Shown here: positions 1-10,400 of the stretch, piece by piece | How the letters are laid out: every line of letters begins with the position of its first letter | Numbering within the stretch: position 1 is the first letter of the stretch | DNA from: Amyelois transitella | Taxonomy: Eukaryota; Arthropoda; Insecta; Lepidoptera; Pyralidae | Direction: 5' to 3' | Assembly (NCBI RefSeq): GCF_032362555.1 | Contig: NC_083525.1 | Span: 5,069,501-5,133,500 of the forward strand | Length of the DNA stretch: 64,000 nt | Made by a program: the position numbers and the translations under genes | Notes under the pieces: model-generated | Database searches by the model: none | What the model was told of the DNA's origin: nothing | What the model saw: only the letters and a program-made list of their open reading frames with translations

Positions 1-931
1 GTTCAACCTATTTATGGATAGTTGTTTGACAGATTTGAAAGAGTATGTAAGTGGATTAAGGATGAATGAGTTACTCGTCAAATGTCTGCTCTATGCCGAC
101 GATCAGGTTATACTGGCGTCATCAGCGGAGGAGTTACAGGAGATGGTAAACTATATGCATGAAGCTTTAAAAGAGAAAGGAATGAAAGTGAACGTAAGTA
201 AAACAAAAACACTGGTTTCTGAAATGGAGAAAGAAATGACAGCATGTAATATTTTGATTGGAGGAGAAAAAGTTGAGCTAGTGAAAGAGTTTGTATATCT
301 AGGATCAAAGTTTACATCAGATGGCAAGTGTGATAGTGATATTGAAAGGAGAGTGAACGCGGAGAACATGGTGAATGGAGCTTTGCATGCCTTTATGAGC
401 AGTCAGAAACTATCCAAAAAGGCTCGACTGGCTGTGCATAGGGGCGTGTTGGTCCCGACATTAATGTATGGGAGTGAAAGTTGGGTATGGCAAAAGAAGC
501 ACGAAAGCAGAATAAATGCAGTGGAAATGAGAGCGTTAAGGAGTATGTTGGGTGTGAAATTGAGTGACCGGATAAGGAACAGCGTGATAAGGGAATGTTG
601 TGATGTGAAAGAAGATGTAGTTACAGGAATAGAAAAGGGTATGTTGAGATGGTTCGGTCATGTGGAGAGGATGAATGAAAACAGGTTGACTAAGATATAC
701 AAGGAGAGTGTGGAGGGAAAGGTCGAAGTGGGAAGACCTAGACGAACGTGTCTTGATCAAATTAAGGACGTCCTGGTAAAGGGTCAGCTCAAAAGTACCC
801 GAAACCGCCGAGCTTGCATGAAGAGAGTTATGAATGTGGATGAAGCGAAGGAAATATGCAAAGATCGTGGCAAGTGGAAAGAGGTAGTCTCTGCCTACCA
901 CTCCGGGAAAGAGGCGTGATTTTATGTATGT
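1..931 (+). mobile_element. non-LTR retrotransposon (LINE), 3' part of ORF2
   Basis: An open frame enters from the left edge and runs to a stop at 919. It encodes the end of a reverse transcriptase: the catalytic box YADD (in LLYADDQVILA) lies near residue 29 of the readable part, followed by LGSKFTSDGKCDSDIE and LMYGSESWVW, which are typical of the thumb and C-terminal region of RTE-like insect LINEs. The tail after the stop ends in gtgattttatgtatgt, a short TATG-type tail. The 5' part lies outside the window. No endonuclease domain is visible here. The reading frame is intact over 300 codons, so this copy is fairly young. The clade assignment (RTE-like) is from memory of motifs and is uncertain; that it is a LINE is not in doubt. 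Confidence 0.93.
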
Positions 932-980
932 TGTAGACAATATTGAACAAAATTAATTACTGAGTGCTGAGAGAATATAA

Positions 981-1056
981 ACCTTCGGCTTCGGCTTCGG
1001 CTTCGGCCGAAGGTTGTGGCGATAGCCGATTAATCGGCTTCGGCTTCGGCCAAAAA
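981..1056. repeat. CTTCGG hexamer array with inverted copy
   Basis: Four tandem copies of cttcgg-like hexamers (981-1008) run into an inverted ccgaagg and are followed by a second short array at about 1035-1050. The block can fold on itself. It sits just beyond the LINE tail and may be the end of another element whose other end I could not place. Confidence 0.6.
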
Positions 1057-1314
1057 TAGACCTTCGGTCGGACACTAGCGATCTTACTAGTGCGAGACAC
1101 AAAATTTTTAAAAACATAGGAGATCAATTTTTATGGTACAGCCAGCTTTTCCTCGGGGCAACATCATAAAGGAGAAGTAACCAATGGAGTATTGTCTTAA
1201 CAATTTTATGTAATTTCTCATTGATTCGGCAATCCATTCTGTGATTCTAATCATATTTCACACAATTTGTAAACATATACCTTAAAAGAGCATTTGAATT
1301 CCTGTTATAGTACG

Positions 1315-2590
1315 AGATCCGGCTGCAAAATCACTACGTTCATCGCGTAGTTAATCAGACTCACATTTTAACATACATTTATGAATAGGATAATACATAG
1401 ATAATAGGGTGCCAGTCAATAAGTGGCCGCAAGTAATTTTAATTTAATTAATGTTAATTAATTTCCCAAAAAAAATTTCGTTCACTTGTTTTTTAAATAA
1501 AATATCATCCACATCATAGAAATGTATGTAAAGAATTCGAAAATCAATGGGTGCCGTTACACACTCGGCCGCAACTACTACGCAGCCAGGTGTAAACAGG
1601 TAATATTTTGGTCTATTTATACGTTCATGTCGTACACGCATGTTTTTTATATCAAATTAAAGCTAATTTTTTTTTAATATAATGATATATCGCTGCCTGT
1701 GAATAAATGGCCGCAAATTAGGGTTGCTAGCTGTTAAAAACTCGAGGTATCCGAGATAAAGTGAAAGAGAGTTAGCGCGTAACGCCACTTGTTAGACAAG
1801 GATGGCGAGTACCAGCTGTGCGAGTATTTGAAGCCACTGCGCACGCGTCAATAGATTGGGTTCTCAGCCAGCGATGCAAACAGTAATACGAACGACTTTA
1901 CATTTACTCCAAAATTATAATTAAGTAATTAATATTCTGCAAAAAAAAAATGAAAATAAGAAAATATTTATTTCATAATAAAACATTGTTTATTGATCAA
2001 GTAAAAATGAAAAAAGCGTACTTATAAAGAATAGAATTTTGAGTATGTTTTATTTATACGCGTGCGCAATGGCTTCAAATACTCGCACAGCTGGTACTCG
2101 CCATCCTTGTCTAACAAGTGGCGTTACGCGCTAACTCTCTTTCACTTTATCTCGGATACCTCGAGTTTTTAACAGCTAGCAACCTTAATTTGCGGCCATT
2201 TATTCACAGGCAGCGATATATCATCATATTAAAAAAAAAATAGCTTCAATTTGATATAAAAAACATGCGTGTACGACATGAACGTATAAATAGACCAAAA
2301 TATTACCTGTTTACACCTGGCTGCGTAGTAGTTGCGGCCGAGTGTGTAAAGGCACCCATTGATTTTCGAATTCTTTACATACATTTCTATGATGTGGATG
2401 ATATTTTATTTAAAAAACAAGTGAACGAAATTTTTTTGGAAAATTAATTAACATTAATTTAATTAAAATTACTTGCGGCCACTTATTGACTGGCACCCTA
2501 TTATCTATGTATTATCCTATTCATAAATGTATGTTAAAATGTGAGTTTGATTAACTACGCGATGAACGTAGTGATTTTGCAGCCGGATCT
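1315..2590. mobile_element. palindromic foldback-type element with 0.53-kb inverted arms
   Basis: The left arm (1315-1848) and the right arm (2058-2590) are inverted copies differing at only about ten positions by eye, so about 98 percent identical. Both outer ends read agatccggctgcaaaatc. A 209-bp unique spacer separates the arms. Each arm contains the motif gtggccgcaag or a close variant twice. Short open frames occur in both arms as mirror images of each other and have no recognised match. No transposase is present, so if this is mobile it is non-autonomous. A clear target site duplication was not found. It could instead be a recent inverted duplication. Confidence 0.75.
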
Positions 2591-3374
2591 TAGACTATTA
2601 GTAGTTTTCTTTTTCGTTAAAACCAACCGATTTCTATGATTAGAACTGTTTAGTAGAAATAGTGTAGCGCCACCGGGTATTTCCTCTTTAAAATAGGTAC
2701 ACGAGGCAAATTATCAAGTTTTCTTCATATTATTGCGTAAATGGTTAAACATTTACTTTCGCCGTTACATATATTTGAACTGTGAATCCAACTCAATTTT
2801 ATAACTCAAGATGCCGGGCAGATGAGTGTCATCTAATCAACAAAAACAAAATAGCTGTTATAGCGAAGTCGATGCTAAACAAATTAATGTGCCAATTGGT
2901 CATTCAGTGATGAGAACATTGCCGAGTATGCAAAAAACACACTCTTTTGTTTATTAGTGTTTGGAAGCTCCGAGGATTGTCATATTAACAGACGGATAAA
3001 ACATTTTTTCTGCATACATGCATACAGTGAAATGCATATATAATTCATTAATTTTACCAAAAAATGCATGCAACGAGATAACAAATCCTTACTATATCTT
3101 TTAGCAACCACAAAAAGTAATTTATATAATAACAGAATTATTATACACTATCATATTGTGGAGCATTGGAAAGTTCCTTTTCCTGAGACCTGAAAATGAT
3201 AGGTCAGGAGAAATTTTAAGACTGAAAAAATTATAAGGCTACAATAAGCCTAGCACAAATAATTGCTGTTTGATATCTGTAACCCAGTCTAAAATATTTT
3301 TTATAATAGGTATGTAACAGCCCTACCTACACTATTTAAATCCAAATTTCATCACTAAGCCATACAGCCGAACG
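2591..3374. other. intergenic, no gene seen
   Basis: AT-rich sequence with frequent stops in all frames. I see no exon, RNA gene or clear repeat. Confidence 0.6.
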
Positions 3375-3860
3375 TAGCCTTTCATTATATATGTCTTCTT
3401 TTTCCTCCGGGTTTTAGTCCCGCTTGCATACTCATCAATCTGGAGAGGAGCCCGGGGTATCCCTTTGTGGCGACATCTCTACGCCACTCGTCACAACATC
3501 CAATCAAACAACTACTGTCAATCATCGCGAAGAAATTAACGCGCTCAACCAATAGCAGCGAAGAATCTAAGACGCGATATCAAAGATTTCACGGATTGGA
3601 GCTATATATACAACCTCCGACACTACATCGTCGGAGCCGCGGTTCCACAGGCATAACACCTAGCCTGGCGGAAGATCTTCCCTTTGGTGGCGGTCGAGCC
3701 GAATCATTGCTCCCGCTAAACCTCTGACCATGGATCTTGAATTGGGAGAGTGAGGTTTTTAAGTGAATCGACTACCATGTGACCTCCGCAACCTTTGCAG
3801 GTAAACCTAACCAATATCGGACAATCATGGTTACACCTTCAGTAGCCTGAATATAAATTT
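3375..3860 (-). repeat. SINE-B copy, interrupted
   Basis: Shares the blocks gagcccggggtat, ggatcttgaattggg and gacctccgcaacctttgcag with other SINE-B copies in the window (for example 35310-35560 and 5636-5945), in reverse orientation. Bases 3466-3724 interrupt it: the SINE is continuous again if that insert is ignored. Confidence 0.7.
3466..3724. mobile_element. LTR-like insert (probable solo LTR fossil)
   Basis: About 260 bp starting tggcgaca and lying inside a SINE-B copy, flanked by near-identical 5-bp ctttg/ctctg. It holds a TATA-like stretch (tatatata) and the block ggagccgcggttcc, which recurs at about 27950. Size, TG start and 5-bp duplication suit a solo LTR, perhaps Ty3/gypsy-like. 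No coding part is present. It is younger than the SINE it entered. Confidence 0.4.
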
Positions 3861-4315
3861 TTACTCACTATTATTATTATTTTGGTCTTCAAAACTATGT
3901 AAAACAACAACAATTTAGTTAACTCAAGTATCGCATGAATATAAAAAAAACACATTTAAAAATAAAACATTTAATTGCAAAAAGACAATGAAAAATTAAC
4001 AATCGTTATTAAAAATACATGGATTTAATAATATACATCAAAAACATTGAACACTGGAACAATTGTTTGAACACCAGTGTGGTTTCGCGTCATATTTTTA
4101 TGACAGTACTATAATTTGATAGATTTACAGCGCCACGAAGTGTATTCTTTTGGAGATTCTGAAAATTAAGAATGATAGAGATCATTAGGAAATTGGAAGC
4201 TTTGCCCAACATTGAGACAGTTTGGATATGCCTCTTTACAATAAGATAAAATACTAAAATAAAAACCCCCGCCATAATTTTTACATAGTGTATAATATTC
4301 TTCTCCTCATGTCCT
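3861..4315. other. ALMS1 downstream flank
   Basis: AT-rich flank with short reverse-strand open frames that I do not believe. A CA-rich simple repeat lies just beyond it at 4348-4370. Confidence 0.5.
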
Positions 4316-4321
4316 TTTATT
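4316..4321 (-). other. poly(A) signal candidate for ALMS1
   Basis: AATAAA on the minus strand, about 155 bases past the ALMS1 stop codon. Confidence 0.45.
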
Positions 4322-4475
4322 GAAACCTGTTTGGTTGCTACGATATCCACACAGACACACACACAAACAGACAGATACTTTAAACTTATCACCTGTTTCT
4401 TTCATAAACTGTTCTTTCTGTTTTTCTTTTTCTTATGATGCAATAAAAAGTTTATCTATCTATCTTATTTTCTCC

Positions 4476-7400
4476 TTAGGGGTTAGAAATATAGTAAGCC
4501 TTTGGAGGATTTAATAATAACAAATAGTAAAAGTCCGACAAATATTTCACCTTTTTAAACATATAAGCCATCAGTAAGTTGGTCTTTTTAATATTTTCTT
4601 TTTTCCTCCGCTCCTTTTTTTCAACTACTTCGGGTAGTGATTTGTAAATTTTCTCTGAATGCTTCTTCATTTCTTTTTCACTTATAAATTTAGGGGCAAC
4701 TGAAATAAGAAAAATGTTATTTTGATCAATAATCTGAAATTTTCCAGAGGGGTAGGCCGAGTCTACATTTCGCTGGAAACGATCCCTGCATAATTATTTT
4801 GGACCATTATTACGAAGTCATTCTGTTAAGATACTCATGAGCTGACCTTTCACCAAAGATCCTAACCCTCGTCTGGTATAAACTTAGTACTAGTCGCTCG
4901 TTCGCTGCGAAAGTAGACGTTACTATTATTAACAGCGCCACGTAGCTTCAAATTGATGTACAACAATCAACTTCTTAATCAATATTGATGCTCAAGTAAC
5001 TGTAATTTTTATCACCGTTTCCCTAACTGCCAAATTGCATTAAAATAAATCATCGGATGAAGAGTTATCCCGGAACAAACATACACACAAAAGTTTTTCC
5101 GCCGCAACTTAAAATCGAAACGTCGCTCGGTCAATAATCCATTAAAGCCAAAAAAAGCTTTATTCCAGGTTACATGCTTACCTCTCTGAAAAGGTGCGCC
5201 TTTTGACAATGACCTTGGTCTGGGTAAGTACCTAAGAACCTAACCCGTATTGGTTCATAGTCTACTCAAAATTCTTTCACCTCTCTAGAAAACAGCACGA
5301 GGTACATTATTTGACTCTATAAAAATCAGATTTTTACACAAAGCGATTCCCGTCAGACCTCCGCAGGGGAACCGAACCCATATTGTTTCATGTTCTACTC
5401 ACGTTTCTTCCGCCTCAACTGAGCCCCCAGCTCCTTGGCGAGCTGACGCAGCTCATCGTCGTCTGCTGCGCTCAGTGGTTGCTCCAGTTGCAGTGACAGC
5501 AACTGCCGCTTGGCAGCGCGTTCATTTGCTCTGGAATTGTATATCCCATATTACATATATGGCTTAATGATGGAAATGACATTCAAATAGTACCATATCA
5601 CAATTTTTTTAAAGAGTATGGTAAGTTTCCTGTTAAAATGCGTGATGCGCAGAAAAGCACAGGTTCGAATCCCACCTCGGCCATGTACCAATGACTATTT
5701 AAGAAGTTATGTACCTACATTTATTTGAATACTAACCGATGCTCTTACGTTAAGGGAAAACATCATGAGGAAACCTCAACATTCAGGCAACTGAATGTGT
5801 AACCTTGACCGGTCAGATGGGAGTCGTTTCGTATAAAAACCTTACTCACCCAATCCAGGATCCATGGTCAAAGGCATATCCCGGGCTCCCCTCCAGAGTG
5901 GTAAGGATGTAACCGGGACTAAAGCCAGGAGGAAGAGATGTAGTAGGTAAATTGTTAAAAAAGCCAATAATTTTGTTGATACTAATTTGTCGAACGAGTA
6001 TAGAACAGACACCAATTTACAAATACAAGTAAAGTCCTTAACATAACCTCACAATATGCAAACATTTTTCTCAAATAATACTCCCATAAAAAAAATAAAC
6101 ACTTTTCATCTAACCGATTTTTCAAAATCAAAAATAAAACATTGCCTGACATCTAAAACTATATAACTGAACGTTGTTCTGAAAAACTCACCAATTCTAG
6201 TCACTTCACTCAAAATATGCATCGGATTATGCGTTAGACAGCCGTGTGGGACACTACCGGGCGAACATATGTCACAATGGTTGTGAAAAGAGTGCAGGGT
6301 ACCTTCGTCAATAGAAAATCATCTTAATACTTAAAAATTCAAGATATTTCCGTTTATTCCGATTTCATACAAAACCCGCTTAACTAGTGTAATGTTTACA
6401 GGGCGAAACCGCTCCGGATTACACTGCCCTATCAAAGCTCAACTCTGAGCTGAAAATCAAGTCATCATCATCAGAGTGTGTTCTCATACTTAAGAATGTG
6501 CTTTAGTGCCCGGGGTCCACTAGATGGATCCTAGATGATTTGACTTTGTTCAGTTTTTACACTGAGCGGTGAAGTCTGACATCTGCCACGCAAAGGTTTG
6601 ACCAAGCTTAGGATTTAAGTTAATTGTTGATATTTATTTAGCTTTTTTTATCTTATATTTTTTCTTCCTACTAGCTTCCCCTCCAAAAATCCTCTAAGGG
6701 GCAATAAAGAAGGCCAGTTAATTCAGTGAACTTTTACGGCACGAAGTCGCGGGCTAGTCATTTCATAAACAAATAGTCACCCGTCGTCAGCGGTGTTTGT
6801 TCTCAACGAACTGTTTTCACTTTTCGGTTTGCGGTTTTCACTTACGACAGATCATCAAATGATTCAGATTGATTCTTTTGAAATATATTCCAACATTAAT
6901 TGATTCTAAAATATACTAGACTACCGAAATAGATTTAGTACCTCCGCAACACACATTGTAAGCTTCCATAGTTCCTGTGGTCTTATAAGGTGGCTGACAA
7001 ACATAAGCGTTCATATTTGGCGGGCAGCGCGAATCCGTGGCTCTGAAGTAATAGAAATTGGTGAATTCTTCCAAATTACTTTGCATGCAATTGCAGCTAG
7101 CTCGGTCAATTTGTGAAAATCGAAAACCTATTCTTAAAAATAATGCAAATCATCGAGGAATGTATTATAATAAATATAAATAAAGAAGATACCCACAAAA
7201 AATAAACATAAGTCATGAATGATGAATCCTATGTGACTTTGGTTGTGTTCGCGTAGCTACTTCCATGGTTTGAGTGTGTATTCCAAAAAGAAACTTATTT
7301 ACTTATACATATCACAGATATAGATGTCTACAGTTCGTAACTTATAGATATTTGTTATAAATAGAAAAATTAAAAATTAATTCTTACCTCTTTTCACTTA

Positions 7401-10400
7401 TCGTCTTCAAACAGTTCTGGCGATCTGAACTCCTCTCGACGAAATCTGGCCGGTTCTTCTCCAAGTAATCCCTAACTGTATATCCTTTACATTTCTTTGT
7501 GCACTCCTCAGGTGTACAGTTACACTCACTGGACACCTCACTCTCATTCGGACAACTCCTTGAACGGTACAAAGACCCACGAGGGCTTGTACTTGGTATA
7601 TTTTTCTCGATTTTCGCATAAACCTCCTTGAAAGGTGCGTTTGCACCTATTTTGTTTTTTGGGGGTACTTTGACAACGACATGTTGTAATGGCTTACAAT
7701 TTTTACTAGGGATCTCATCACTGACCATACTGTCTGATGTCTGTATTATCAAATTATAAGCCAAGCATTTCTTCTTCACCTTTTCCGTTATCTTTGGTCT
7801 ACCTTTGCACTTATGAGATCGACAGTGGCAGTGGTGCACATGCTGGCACTGGTTACAATTCGATGTGCTACTAGACAGATCATACTTCTTATTACATTTG
7901 CATCGTCTTTGGTGATATTTTTCACACTCCTTCTTTATCTTATTTAAAACTCTACAGGTTGCTGTATCAGAAGATGACGGTAATTCCGACGATTCTGTTA
8001 CGCAACATTTACTTTCTTTGGATTTCCTCGTATTTAATTGTACGCCTTTATCAACCATTTCAATAGGTTTTGTACTAGAGGCGATCTCCATGTGAAGACT
8101 AGTTTTCGCTATGGCCTCACGACAATGAATTTCACGTGAAGAACTGCTGTCAGATATAACGTGATTTTGCTCACCGTCGTCAGTGTCCAGTAAATAATTC
8201 AAAACAGTCACAATTTCTTTAAAACATTTTTTGCGCTTGCTTTTCTCAACATCCTTCTTTGAATAGCGTCTTGTTATATCTTTAATTATGTCCACTATGG
8301 GATCCTTGCTACTATCGGAGCTAGATTTACAACTAGGTGCTAAACCATCTGAAGCTTCTCTTTGGTCTTTGCAGTCACAAGAGTTTTTAGACGATTGTGC
8401 AGACGCTGATGTTCCACAGGTAACCACGTCCTTGCTTTCTTGACCATAGGTGTCTCCACTGTTTTCCGCACATCCACAACCAAGTACTTCTTGTGCAGAA
8501 TTCCCTATATCAGGTTCATTGTCATTTCCCAGATCGTAGCAAGCAGCTATAAATCTACCACTATCTGTATTGCTACGAACAAAAGGTCTAGGTTTAGAGT
8601 CATTTATCTGAACAGTTCTAGGATAGGTGCCAGCTTTTTTATCAATAATACAAGTGTTAACAATGCATGACTTTTTCATAAAATTAAACTTGTCTTTAAT
8701 TGGAAAACATTCAGTTGTGCTTTTAACAGAAGAGCATGAATTATCACATTGTCTTTTTGGAGTAAATATTTGAGTTTCCTGAGACTGCACCCCTTTTGAA
8801 CATTCCTCTGTAAGGCAAGTTGCTTTTTCGGCAACATTTATTTCTTCTGTTGTTGTTCCCTCGCATACTGTTCTACTATTTTTCTGTTCCCAAACTTTCT
8901 CTCTACTAGTTTTCTGATCGCTTTGGGCTCTATTCGCGCCGATGCTAACTAGCAATGTCATGTTAGTTCCTTTTATGGGAATTGAAAAATTATCTTCATT
9001 TTTTTCTGACGTTCCACTGGAAGCAGGTTCAATATTGATTTCCATATCAGATTGAACCTCTTTTTCTAAAGTTCTTGCAATATTTGAATTATTACTTCTG
9101 ATGCAAAGATTACAATCTGTTTGGGAATCTTTAGCAACAACCTGTTTATCAGATTCTTTGTTTTCAACACAACAATCAGTGACATTATTGAGCTCATTGT
9201 CAGAGTTCGGTTTTGAAATCATTCTATAATTTTCATTAACCACTGTGCAGCATTCCCTTTCACTGACAATGTTAATGTCATTCAAACAAGGATCTGAAAT
9301 TCTTGTATTAATACTTATTTCAGTTTGAATGCATCTAGTTGCTTCATGTAAGAAAATGTTTTGCTGATCACATTTCCTTGACCTATGACTGCTTTTGCTG
9401 TCCAATGATGTAATATTTCCACAAACACCAGGGCGAGTTGCCATATTGACGTTAGTTTGGGATGACTGTGTATTTCTTTTTGTATCACCAAAACCTAAAT
9501 AAACTGTATTATCACCATCTCTTTTGTTATTACTACTAATTTCTTCTCTACCTTTAGAAGTAGAAGGTTGACTAACATGATAGCAGGTACTTTTATTGTT
9601 ATTATATGGGGTATTGCATGTGGCGGCAGATGGCGAGTCGAGGTCCTCATCAGTGATTCTAGAACACTTATATATGTACATATTAGGAAGTAATCCTTGA
9701 GCAGCTAGATTATGTTCGGCACATAAACATACATACTTTATATCTGAAACTGTGTCGGGTGCTTCTCGTGGGGATGATTTACAGCTACCCTCATTTTTAG
9801 TTTGCTTTTTGTGCTCATGAGATGATAAATTACCGTTATTCTGTATATTCACTTGCACACTACTGTCTGCAACATCAATTTTGGGCGCTTTCATGTGTAG
9901 CCTACACTGACATGGACCATCTTTGCTACCACCAGCTCTAGATTCTTTGATTTCTTGCTGCAATTTCTTTTTTAAATTGTTTTTCCTATGCTGACAAGAA
10001 TCAGAGTTTGCTGAAGATAGAGTAAATACTGAATGACTTTGCTGATTCTTTGTAACAAACCCTTGTTCATAATCTGTTACATAAGAATTGACTCCTCCTT
10101 CTAATTTACTTGCATCCCCAGACCCATCATCATAATTATTTCTTGTCAGATCTTTAAGTAAATCCTGCAACTTACTATTTCCTTTATAATTTGAACGTAC
10201 AGGTATTTTGAAGGCAGCATCACTACTAACTAGCTTATGTCTAAGGAAATTCTCTTTATCTTTCAAATGTCTTTTGTATGCCTCTTCTTTTTTAAGAGCT
10301 TCCAAATATTTTTGATATAATTCTTCTGATGATGTTTTAGCAAAACCAACATCTGAAGAATTCTTTTTACTTGACACATCAGATTCTGTATTAGATGATG

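Noticed and set aside
1444-2447. Near-identical 60-65 codon open frames in both palindrome arms
   Set aside because: They mirror each other only because the arms are inverted copies; there is no start context, family match or codon signal.
4090-4392. 100-codon minus-strand frame with a hydrophobic stretch
   Set aside because: Begins in a CA simple repeat, is AT-driven, and lies beyond the ALMS1 stop with no splice link.
5012-5209. 65-codon minus-strand frame in ALMS1 intron 4
   Set aside because: No splice fit with exons 4 or 5 and no recognisable domain; the ALMS motif is continuous without it.
5640-5712. Possible tRNA gene (perfect B box)
   Set aside because: No cloverleaf and no proper A-box half in place; the rest of the SINE-B body follows directly.
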